DNA of 64,000 bases, taken from Shewanella piezotolerans WP3. Its GTDB lineage: Bacteria; Pseudomonadota; Gammaproteobacteria; Enterobacterales; Shewanellaceae. Positions 1 to 7,328 of the stretch are shown here, in pieces. Position 1 is the stretch's first letter, and every line of letters starts with the position of its first letter. The stretch spans positions 496,001-560,000 of the forward strand of contig NC_011566.1 in the NCBI RefSeq assembly GCF_000014885.1, in the 5' to 3' direction. The position numbers and the translations under genes were made by a program. The notes beneath the pieces were generated by a model that saw only the letters and a list, made by a program, of their open reading frames with translations, made no database searches and was not told the DNA's origin.

Positions 1-375
1 CGACGAGTAGTCAACTACCACAGTTTGCGATTCTGGTAAAGTTACGCCTAAATGGTCACTATTTAGCGCATCCATTAATTGATTGGCGAGTGCGTTATCA
101 TCGATAAAGAAGTTGATGAAACCTGGGCCTGCAATCTCTACCTTTTCTACATGGCTAGATTGAGGCAGGTTATCGATGATCAGCTGAGCGATTTCACGCG
201 GGTTCTTGCGAGCAGCTTTGGTTAGCATCATTGCCAAGTTAGTCGCAAAATCACCGTGACTCTTATCTTTGGTTCGGTCTACTTGAATGCGGGCTTCAAA
301 ATCAGCAGGAACAACACCTTGTTGTTTAAGGGCATTTAACGATTCAGCGAGTAAAGATTGAGTATGTGATTTCAT
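1..375 (-). CDS. argS: Arginyl-tRNA synthetase, N-terminal 125 residues (cut by window edge)
   Basis: This is the start of class I arginyl-tRNA synthetase, which charges tRNA-Arg in the cytoplasm. The first 125 codons are present and the rest lies left of position 1. The start ATG is the complement of 373-375. The visible part is the N-terminal additional domain with the phrase GPGFINFF, and it runs into VVVDYSS, the conserved entry to the catalytic domain that precedes the P-N-x-A-K-x-x-H-V-G-H signature in this family. It follows priA on the same strand after about 125 bases and may be co-transcribed. Nothing is abnormal in the visible part. Confidence 0.93.
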   Translation of the reverse strand, partial: MKSHTQSLLAESLNALKQQGVVPADFEARIQVDRTKDKSHGDFATNLAMMLTKAARKNPREIAQLIIDNLPQSSHVEKVEIAGPGFINFFIDDNALANQLMDALNSDHLGVTLPESQTVVVDYSS

Positions 376-500
376 TGGCGTTTAATCGGCACTTACAAGT
401 AGTGAAAAATAATAGGAGTAACCGACTATTTTAGCCGCTTGTGGCACCTAATTACTATCCTCTAGCGAACTTTTTCTGCTTTAGTTTAAATAAACTCGAT

Positions 501-2696
501 TTAAAGTAGATCTTGTGGATCACGATCTAGGCTCCAGCGACACTTTTTAGCCAACGCTAGTTGCTCAATTTGTGGCAATGCTTGCTCAAAGGCTTGTTGC
601 AGTTGGTTGCGATTCTTAGTTTGAAACAACAGCTGGCGGCGGTACTTGCCCGCTTTTCTGTCAAGTGGCGCTGGCATTGGGCCAATCACTTCACACTCAT
701 CGTTTTGTGGCAGTAGCGCGCCTATCTGACTGAGCAGGGCATCAGCATCGGATGCTTGATGGGCTTCGGCGCGGATAAGGATCATGTGCCAGGCGGGTGG
801 CAGTAATGCTTGTTTTCGCTCATTGAGCTGATTACGTGAAAACTCACCGTAGCCTTTATGCATCAACTCGCGCAGCATAGCGTTATCGCTTTGGTGGGTT
901 TGCAGTAATACTGTGCCCGGTTTGTTTGCACGGCCAGCACGACCTGATACTTGAGTATAAAGCTGACCAAAACGCTCAGGTGCTCTAAAATCGGCACTAA
1001 AAAGCGCACCATCAACATCAAGAAGCCCTACCAGAGTTACATCTGGAAAATGATGCCCTTTAGCGAGCATTTGGGTGCCGACTAGAATTTTGTATTCACC
1101 TTTATGAATCGCGTTGAGGTGGCTCTCCAATGAACCTTTATTACGGGTGGTGTCGCGATCAATTCTAACTACAGGGTGATTAGGGAACTCTTTTTCAAGA
1201 AAGCTTGCGAGTTGCTCAGTGCCAACACCTTGGCCAGCGAGCATAGTGCTACCACATTGATGGCACTGCTTAGGAATAGCGTATTGATTGCTACAGTGGT
1301 GACAACGGATCTCTCCCAAAGCTTGATGCACAGTAAAGAAGGCATCACAACGATCGCACTCATGCAGGTGGCCGCATTCATGACAAATTAACGCTGGAGC
1401 AAATCCACGGCGATTAAGAAACAATATGACTTGGTTGCCAGCGTCGAGATGAATACGCATCTCATTAAGCAGTGCGTGGGACATGCCTGAACGTAGTGGC
1501 TGATTGCGAATATCGACAATCCCTTGGCGCACTTTTTCTGCATTACCTGCGCGCTTACCCAATTGCAGATGCTGGTAACGACCATTAAGCGCATTTTGCA
1601 AGGTCTCAAGTGATGGTGTTGCTGTGCCTAACAGTACCGGGATATCCTCTAGGTGACCGCGCATAACGGCCAGATCGCGAGCGTGATAACCCACGCCCTC
1701 CTGCTGCTTAAAGCTTGAGTCATGCTCTTCATCTAAAATTATCACCCCTGGGTGCGCCATTGGGGTGAATAGTGCTGAGCGTGTACCTATGATGATGGCT
1801 GCTTCGCCTGTTTTGGCATGACGCCATGCATCTAGCCTTTGGTTATCGGTCAAGCCAGAATGAATGACGGCGACTTTGACATTAAAGCGGCGTCTAAAGC
1901 GGTTAATCGTCTGTGGGGTTAAACCAATCTCAGGCACCAGCACGAGTGCTTGCTTTCCCTGCTTAAGGATGGTTTCAAGCAGCGCCAAATAAACCTCAGT
2001 TTTGCCTGAGCCTGTCACCCCTTCAAGTAGGGTGCAGTGATAATTTGACTGTTGGGTCAATGTCGCAACAGCGATGGCTTGCTCTGGATTCAGCCTGTGT
2101 GGCTCCTCAGTCATCTCAAGCTCGGTTCGCCAGCTTAGATCAACAGTCCCGGTGCGTGACTTCTTTACTATCCAGCCCTTGTCTTCGAGCGCCTTTAGCG
2201 CTGCTTTACTCAGTTCTAACGTTATTATTTCGTGTTGCTCTAACTCTCGTTCAATTAGAGTATTAAACAGCTTTCGTTGAGCGGGGGCGCGGTTAAGTTG
2301 ATTGACATCAGCCTCACGGCCAGCATCAGTTAAACTCCAGTAGCCTACAGTTGCCGCTTTGGCTTCGGCGCCCTTTCTAAGAGCGACAGGTATCGCTTGT
2401 GATAACATTTGCCCAAGGCTACAGAAGTAATATCTTGCAGCCCAAGCCGTTAGTTTATAGAGTGAATCAGGTAACAGTGGCGCATCGTCTAAAATGCTAA
2501 TCAGCGGCTTTATTTGTTTTGGGGTTAAGTTACAGCTATCTGTTACAGCAGTGATAAGACCAATCAATTGCTGACGACCAAATGGCACTTGGACTCGCAT
2601 GCCTTTTTGAGGCGCGATGTTGATATGGTCTGGTACTTGGTAGCTAAAGGTTTGCCGCATTGGAACGGGCAGTGCGACCTCAACAAACAAAGGCAT
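501..2696 (-). CDS. priA: Primosomal replication-restart helicase PriA
   Basis: PriA is a 3'-to-5' superfamily 2 helicase that recognises stalled forks and starts primosome assembly. The 731 residues match the family's usual length of about 730. The N-terminal DNA-binding domain precedes a Walker A GVTGSGKT near residue 225 and a DEEH Walker B box. A zinc-binding insertion with paired cysteines follows (CHECGH, CDRCDAFF, CHHC, CHQCG), then helicase motifs including VSGRAGRA. The ATG start gives MPLFVEVALPVP, a typical PriA N-terminus. It is read away from the FimV-like gene and rpmE, with argS downstream on the same strand. No defects are seen. Confidence 0.97.
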   Translation of the reverse strand: MPLFVEVALPVPMRQTFSYQVPDHINIAPQKGMRVQVPFGRQQLIGLITAVTDSCNLTPKQIKPLISILDDAPLLPDSLYKLTAWAARYYFCSLGQMLSQAIPVALRKGAEAKAATVGYWSLTDAGREADVNQLNRAPAQRKLFNTLIERELEQHEIITLELSKAALKALEDKGWIVKKSRTGTVDLSWRTELEMTEEPHRLNPEQAIAVATLTQQSNYHCTLLEGVTGSGKTEVYLALLETILKQGKQALVLVPEIGLTPQTINRFRRRFNVKVAVIHSGLTDNQRLDAWRHAKTGEAAIIIGTRSALFTPMAHPGVIILDEEHDSSFKQQEGVGYHARDLAVMRGHLEDIPVLLGTATPSLETLQNALNGRYQHLQLGKRAGNAEKVRQGIVDIRNQPLRSGMSHALLNEMRIHLDAGNQVILFLNRRGFAPALICHECGHLHECDRCDAFFTVHQALGEIRCHHCSNQYAIPKQCHQCGSTMLAGQGVGTEQLASFLEKEFPNHPVVRIDRDTTRNKGSLESHLNAIHKGEYKILVGTQMLAKGHHFPDVTLVGLLDVDGALFSADFRAPERFGQLYTQVSGRAGRANKPGTVLLQTHQSDNAMLRELMHKGYGEFSRNQLNERKQALLPPAWHMILIRAEAHQASDADALLSQIGALLPQNDECEVIGPMPAPLDRKAGKYRRQLLFQTKNRNQLQQAFEQALPQIEQLALAKKCRWSLDRDPQDLL

Positions 2697-2799
2697 AAAA
2701 CTCTATTTCGATAGGAGATAAGCGGTTAGTGTACCGAGGGGAGTCAGTCAGAGCTAGTCAGATTTAACTAATTATGTGGATTCAATGCTAGGAAAGGGA

Positions 2800-3540
2800 A
2801 TGATGAAAAAAATAATAATATTAGCATTCGTGACGTTAGCGCTATTTAGCACGACGGTTATTGCAGAAGTTTCTCATGTCAGTATCAATCAAAGGCTGTT
2901 TGAGTTGGGCGGTTACCCTAAGCTAAAGATCAATATTGTTTCTAGCCATAAAAACCCTAATAAAGTGCAATACTTTTTGCGCCAATCAGTTGGTGAAGAA
3001 CGTCTGGTGGCCAAACCTCTTAACCAGTTCTCGGTCCTGATTAGCGGTGTTGAGGATGTGGTTGATAGTGAAGCGGTACTGGTGGTGAAAGAGCATCGTA
3101 TAAACCGCTGGCGAGAAGTGAGTGTGCTCAGCATATTTGGCGGTGAGAGTGCGAATAGCCAAGCGGTTGAGGAGGTTGCAAGTAAACCTATGCCAGCTAA
3201 AACTCAGCAGCCAGTTAAGGATAGTAAAGAGATTATCAGCACTCGAACAGCAAGCACTGCGACTGTTAAAGTGAAAATAAAAGAGAACTGTACTATTGGC
3301 TTTAATGGCAGTGAAACACTATGGCGCATCGGTTTACGTCAGTCTAACGTGTGGGGCGTCAGTACGTACGGCGCAATGCTGGCCATTTTTGATGCCAACC
3401 CGAGAGCATTTAGAAAAGATAGCATTAACGGCTTAAGAGCGGATGCAAAACTACAATGTCCGTCTCAGGCTATATTGGATAAGTATGGTGATGCGATTGC
3501 AGCTAAAGAGCTTTATGATTCGATGGATCAACCTTTATAA
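2800..3540 (+). CDS. FimV-core-domain envelope protein
   Basis: This is a protein of about 246 residues with an N-terminal signal peptide or membrane anchor (MMKKIIILAFVTLALF...VIA). A FimV/LysM-like core sits near the C-terminus: ETLWRIGLRQ, then GAMLAIFDANPRAF and SINGLRADAKLQCPS. That pattern is characteristic of the FimV core of Pseudomonas and Shewanella polar-hub proteins. Full FimV proteins are much longer with an acidic C-terminal TPR part, so this is a short relative, not FimV itself. I chose the ATG at 2800 because AGGAAAGG lies just upstream; a GTG at 2776 and an ATG at 2785 are in frame. The molecular function is not known from sequence. It is read divergently from priA, with rpmE downstream on its own promoter. 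Confidence 0.75.
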   Translation: MMKKIIILAFVTLALFSTTVIAEVSHVSINQRLFELGGYPKLKINIVSSHKNPNKVQYFLRQSVGEERLVAKPLNQFSVLISGVEDVVDSEAVLVVKEHRINRWREVSVLSIFGGESANSQAVEEVASKPMPAKTQQPVKDSKEIISTRTASTATVKVKIKENCTIGFNGSETLWRIGLRQSNVWGVSTYGAMLAIFDANPRAFRKDSINGLRADAKLQCPSQAILDKYGDAIAAKELYDSMDQPL

Positions 3541-3603
3541 TGCAAGAGCTTTCGTAAGTTAATAGCGTGACGCAGGCGACTTGGAGTTTTATTTACAGGT
3601 CGC

Positions 3604-3632
3604 TTGAATCTCAGGGGCAGTTACTGTATCAT
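3604..3632 (+). promoter_or_regulatory. Predicted sigma-70 promoter of rpmE
   Basis: A -35 box TTGAAT at 3604 and a -10 box TATCAT at 3627 are separated by exactly 17 bases. The predicted transcript has a leader of about 80 bases before the L31 start codon. This is a consensus-based prediction only. Confidence 0.5.
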
Positions 3633-3719
3633 CCTGCGCCCTAAACTATCTATTAACTGCATGTGGTGTCCGACTTCGGGTTGGAAGAGCGACATGGCCT
3701 TAAACTTGAGGTAATTCCA

Positions 3720-3932
3720 ATGAAAGCAGGCATTCATCCTGATTATGCAGAAATCACTGCAACTTGTACTTGTGGTAACGTTATCAAAATTAACTCTACT
3801 GTAGGTAAAGACTTACATTTAGACGTTTGTGGTTCATGTCACCCATTCTACACTGGTACCCAGAAAGTTATGGATACTGGCGGACGTATCGATAAGTTCA
3901 ACAAGCGCTTTGGTGCACTTGGTAAGAAGTAA
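3720..3932 (+). CDS. rpmE: 50S ribosomal protein L31 (zinc-binding type)
   Basis: This is a 70-residue large-subunit ribosomal protein that helps bridge the 30S and 50S subunits. The family N-terminus MKAGIHPDY fixes the start at 3720, preceded by TTGAGGT. In-frame upstream codons back to 3663 do not belong to the family. Four cysteines (C-T-C near residue 16 and C-G-S-C near residue 37) mark the zinc-binding C+ paralogue, whose cysteine-free partner is usually under Zur control elsewhere. A strong terminator follows directly, so it is probably monocistronic. Confidence 0.95.
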   Translation: MKAGIHPDYAEITATCTCGNVIKINSTVGKDLHLDVCGSCHPFYTGTQKVMDTGGRIDKFNKRFGALGKK

Positions 3933-3954
3933 TCTTACTTCTACATTGAATTTT

Positions 3955-3984
3955 AAAAAGGCGCCTATTGGCGCCTTTTTGCTA
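3955..3984 (+). terminator. Rho-independent terminator of rpmE
   Basis: There is a perfect 11-bp stem, AAAAAGGCGCC / GGCGCCTTTTT, with a TATT loop starting 22 bases after the rpmE stop codon. Confidence 0.9.
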
Positions 3985-4047
3985 TTCTGAGTTTAGCGAC
4001 TTTGAGGGAAGGTCATTAAATGCTCCTTGGTAACTGCTCCTGCGTTA

Positions 4048-4325
4048 TAGCAATTGCATTAAAAGTTTGACCATTCAGTGGGAATTCAAAACGCTGTAGG
4101 TAAATAGTGGGGTTTGAACTAATAGTTATTATGCATTCAAGTTCATTAACGCAGCATCAAAGCCGCTAAAACTCGCCTGTAAGGAGTGTTTTTGGCTTCC
4201 TACTTCGGCAATGAATAAACTCATAAGGGAATAACCATTGTGTCATTATTCACTTTGGATTAGCCCGCCTTAAATGACTTCGCTAAAGATACTCTGAGTA
4301 GATCAACTTCTTATACTGATTGGTA
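4048..4325. mobile_element. Hybrid small inverted-repeat element (B-type left end, A-type right end)
   Basis: This is a non-coding 278-bp unit flanked by TTA on both sides (4045-4047 and 4326-4328). Its left 85 bases match the terminal part of the element at 57690-58114 in reverse orientation (TTGCATTAAAAGTTTGACC, AACGCTGTAGG, CTAATAGTTATT). Its right part matches the element at 7043-7303 (TTCATTAACGCAGCATC, CTCATAAGGGAA, TTATACTGATTGGTA end). The changeover is at the shared TAGTTATT core near 4130. It carries no ORF. It fills most of the gap between rpmE and the nuclease pseudogene. Confidence 0.7.
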
Positions 4326-4343
4326 TTACTATAAAGGCACTTG

Positions 4344-5469
4344 ATGGGATTAAATAAGCTTGCCTTTAGTTTGTAACTGCTTCTTGTTGCTCCACAGTTA
4401 AAATCGAGTCAGTGCATTCCTTGGCACTTCGACGAATCAGTGTCACTCGGTTACGTTAATGATGGCGATACACTAACCTTACAAGGTCGTGCATCGTTTG
4501 GCGTCGATAGGTCTGAAATAGATTTCAAGTCTAGCGCATCATCACAGCCCTATACCCATACCACTTGAAAATGCTTGTTTCAGAGGTGTTGTGCTAGTTC
4601 AATGCTAGGCGCGTTAACGTGGAAATGGTTATTCCCTTTTAAGTTGCCGCAACAACGAAGTGGGCTTGCACAACCCCTTCTTCGATGGGCGTTTCTTATA
4701 TAAAAGCATGGGCTTTACTCTGTGTTATTGATTTTACCAAGGCAGCGACCATTAGCTGCAATCAATGCCTCGCCTAGATGGCCTAGTATGTTCCTGACAT
4801 GCTCAAGGCATTCCCTCCATCCCTGGAGGTCAGATGTAGGTGCTTAGGTTCAGCATGGAGCAATGAACCTGTGATTAAAGCCCATTAAACCCCCACTGAA
4901 TCCTGCATTTTCAGGTCGGATGGGTATATGCTCTTGAAACTAAATCGTTTCTACATAGTTACCTCTAGCCTAGGCCAACACTCAAACTTGATCCATTCGG
5001 CCGTACACTTGCCTATGTATACACTGAGGCAGGAGAACATCTGCAGGAGTTGCTGTTTGCTAATGGTTTTGCGAAATCAAAGGTGTTTCAAAATGACATG
5101 CTTTGGCACTGTTTAGCTAATATTAAAACTGTTGCACGGTGTAATACTATCGGCCTATGGCAATATCAAGACTATAAAGTCCGCTCGATAGAAACTCTTT
5201 CAAGGGAGGATAGCCATCATTGGTTAGAGGTCAGAGGTGTTGTGACGGGCTATGAAAGAAAAGCTCAGTTTTTTGAGCTTGTAATCGATGAAAAGTTAGT
5301 TTTGGTGGTAGCTAAGTAAGATATTGGTAAGTTTGGCAACATTTTACTCCTGAAACTGCTACAAACCCCCGTTTTGTCACGAAGCTGGGTGTATTTTTAT
5401 TACAGTAAGTGGCGACTAAATGGTGCCCATCCATCACAGATAACCGTTGAAAAAGACAGTTTGAAATAA
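4344..5469 (+). pseudogene. Staphylococcal-nuclease-like (thermonuclease family) gene, broken
   Basis: Reading through in one frame on each side of an inserted element shows an SNase-type protein. It has a hydrophobic leader from ATG 4344, then YVNDGDTLTL and GVDRSEIDF (the metal-binding and active-site region), then DPFGRTLAYVY, ELLFANGFAK and GLWQYQDYK, and a C-terminal tail WVYFYYSKWRLNGAHPSQ ending at TAA 5467. The gene is dead: TAA at codon 11 (4374), an inserted element at 4553-4926, TAG at 4966 and TAA at 5317. A short stretch before DPFGR also looks deleted. Intact relatives are exported or membrane-associated nucleases. The next gene downstream is the malic enzyme. Confidence 0.85.
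4553..4926. mobile_element. Small inverted-repeat element (type C) inserted in the nuclease pseudogene
   Basis: The unit is 374 bp and non-coding. Its ends TACCCATACCACTTGAAAAT and the complement of ATTTTCAGGTCGGATGGGTA form inverted repeats, and TA is duplicated outside each end (4551-4552, 4927-4928). Removing the element plus one TA restores CCC-TAT-GCT-CTT, giving Q-P-Y-A-L-E in frame. Inside it shares TGGTTATTCCCTTTTAAG and a CCTCC...GGAGGTCAGAT block with the B-type elements at 39734 and 57690, so it is a distant relative. It has no transposase, so it would need a helper in trans. Confidence 0.85.
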
Positions 5470-5599
5470 TATATAGCGATAAAGTTAAAATTTTGGCAGA
5501 TCTTATTTGAAATGCTTCTATATTCGAGTATCTTAGCGGCTATCAGTATACGATTTTATTTAGGTTTACATTTTAAAGACCTTAACCTAAACAAACGTT

Positions 5600-5627
5600 T
5601 TGCTGTCGACCTTTCGCTTTGGATAAT
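5600..5627 (+). promoter_or_regulatory. Possible sigma-70 promoter of the malic enzyme gene
   Basis: TTGCTG at 5600 and GATAAT at 5622 are separated by 16 bases, about 25 bases before the chosen start codon. It is weak but well placed. The region between the pseudogene end (5469) and the start is otherwise AT-rich and featureless. Confidence 0.35.
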
Positions 5628-5652
5628 ATTAGTCGCACTCAGGATTAGAAAA

Positions 5653-6903
5653 ATGGCAGATCTTCGTCAACAAGCCCTCGATTATCATGAATTACCCGTA
5701 CCAGGTAAAACAGCAGTTTGCCTTACAAAACCCGCTGAAACGAGCATGGACCTAGCACTAGCGTACAGCCCCGGTGTTGCAGAGCCTGTTCGTGAAATTG
5801 CAGCAAACCCTGAAAATGCATATCGTTATACAGGCAAAGGTAATACCGTTGCCGTGATCTCTAATGGTACTGCTATTCTTGGTCTTGGTAATCTAGGTCC
5901 ACTGGCATCTAAGCCTGTGATGGAAGGTAAAGCGTTATTGTTTAAACATTTTGCCAATATTGACGCGACTGATATTGAAGTTAAACATAGAACTTCAGAA
6001 GAATTTATTAATACTGTTGAGGCAATTGCTGACACATTCGGCGGTATTAACCTAGAAGATATTAAAGCACCCGAGTGCTTTGAAATAGAAAAAGCGTTGA
6101 TTGAGCGTTGTAACGTTCCGGTCTTTCATGATGACCAACATGGCACTGCAATTGTCACTGCCGCTGGCATGATCAATGCGTTAGAGATCCAAGGTAAGTC
6201 GATTGAAGAAGCGGTATTTGTTTGTATGGGGGCTGGCGCTGCCGCTATCGCCTGTATGACGATGATCGTTAAATGTGGCGCACAACGCGAAAATATCTAC
6301 ATGCTAGATAGAAAAGGCGTTATCCACACTCGTCGCGAAGACATTAATGAGTATAAAGCGCTGTTCGCTAATAATACCGATAAGCGCACACTGCAAGATG
6401 TTATTAAAGGGGCTGATGCGTTCTTAGGTTTATCTGGCCCTGATGTGCTGGGGGCTGAAGATGTTGCTTTGATGGCTGAGAAACCAGTCATTTTCGCTTG
6501 CTCAAATCCAGATCCAGAAATTAGACCTGAAATCGCTCATGAGACTCGTAAAGACTTAATTATGGGTACAGGTCGTAGTGACTACCCTAACCAAGTTAAC
6601 AACGTATTGTGCTTTCCATTCATTTTCCGTGGCGCATTAGATGTGCGCGCATCAAAAATTAATGATGAGATGAAAATTGCTGCAGTGCATGCGATTGCAA
6701 GCTTAGCGAAAGAAGCGGTTCCTGCTTCAGTACTTGCCGCATACCCTGATGTGAGCTCATTAGAGTTTGGTGCGGACTACGTTATTCCTAAGCCAATGGA
6801 TCCGCGTTTATTGCCAAATGTGGCTAAAGCAGTAGCGCTTGCGGCTATTGAGTCTGGTGTAGCAAATATTACAACGCTACCAGTTGGTTACATGGAATCA
6901 TAA
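5653..6903 (+). CDS. Short-form malic enzyme (NAD(P)-dependent)
   Basis: This enzyme oxidatively decarboxylates malate to pyruvate with reduction of NAD(P) in the cytoplasm. The 416 residues include the malic N-domain (AYSPGVAEP, GKGNTVAVISNGTAILGLGN) and the DIKAPECFEIE and VPVFHDDQHGTAIV metal/substrate region. A Rossmann segment (VCMGAGAAAIA) and the LGLSGPDVLG and FACSNPDPEI motifs follow. It lacks the phosphotransacetylase-like C-terminal domain of the roughly 760-residue MaeB type. The ATG at 5653 follows AGGATTAGAAA and gives the family N-terminus MADLRQQALDYHE; an upstream in-frame extension to 5512 is hydrophobic and not part of the family. A terminator follows. Confidence 0.93.
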   Translation: MADLRQQALDYHELPVPGKTAVCLTKPAETSMDLALAYSPGVAEPVREIAANPENAYRYTGKGNTVAVISNGTAILGLGNLGPLASKPVMEGKALLFKHFANIDATDIEVKHRTSEEFINTVEAIADTFGGINLEDIKAPECFEIEKALIERCNVPVFHDDQHGTAIVTAAGMINALEIQGKSIEEAVFVCMGAGAAAIACMTMIVKCGAQRENIYMLDRKGVIHTRREDINEYKALFANNTDKRTLQDVIKGADAFLGLSGPDVLGAEDVALMAEKPVIFACSNPDPEIRPEIAHETRKDLIMGTGRSDYPNQVNNVLCFPFIFRGALDVRASKINDEMKIAAVHAIASLAKEAVPASVLAAYPDVSSLEFGADYVIPKPMDPRLLPNVAKAVALAAIESGVANITTLPVGYMES

Positions 6904-6926
6904 TTACATCATTGTTGATTTGATTG

Positions 6927-6952
6927 AAAAAGGGGCTTCGGTCCCTTTTTTA
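6927..6952 (+). terminator. Rho-independent terminator after malic enzyme
   Basis: A stem AAAAAGGGGC / GTCCCTTTTT with a stable TTCG loop and a T tract begins 24 bases after the stop codon. It has one G-T wobble pair. Confidence 0.88.
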
Positions 6953-7042
6953 TTTTCTAGCGTTTTATTTTGCCTTTTATCTGCCGCTGTTTAATAATCG
7001 CTAATAGTTAGCTATAGCGTTTAATTGTTAATATAAAAATAA

Positions 7043-7303
7043 TACCAATCAGTATAAAGATTTGATCGCTCAGCGAGAGTTTAGCTGCTTTGAGGTAAGA
7101 CAATGAATGAAGAACATAGTTATTCTACGTTCAAGTTCATTAACGCAGCATCAGAACCGCTAAAACTCGCCTGTAGGAGTGTTTGGGCTTGCTACTTCTG
7201 CGTTGAATAAACTCATAAGGGAACAACCATTATGTCATTTATCCGCCTTGAATTAGCGTGCCAAAAACGCTCTGAGTAGATCAACTTCTTATACAGATTG
7301 CTA
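7043..7303. mobile_element. Small inverted-repeat element, type A
   Basis: This non-coding unit of 261 bp has ends TACCAATCAGTATAA and the complement of TTATACAGATTGCTA, flanked by TAA on both sides (7040-7042, 7304-7306). Inside are TTCATTAACGCAGCATC, GGAGTGTTTGGGC paired loosely with GCCAAAAACGCTC, and AACTCATAAGGGAA. It matches the right half of the unit at 4048-4325. It separates the malic enzyme terminator from csrD and ends 25 bases before the csrD start, so it may affect csrD expression. Confidence 0.8.
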
Positions 7304-7328
7304 TAAGATCCTGCAGGAAGCGGACAGA

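Noticed and set aside
4928..5319. Reading frames as separate small genes
   Set aside because: They are pieces of the broken nuclease gene read across the element edge and between stop codons.
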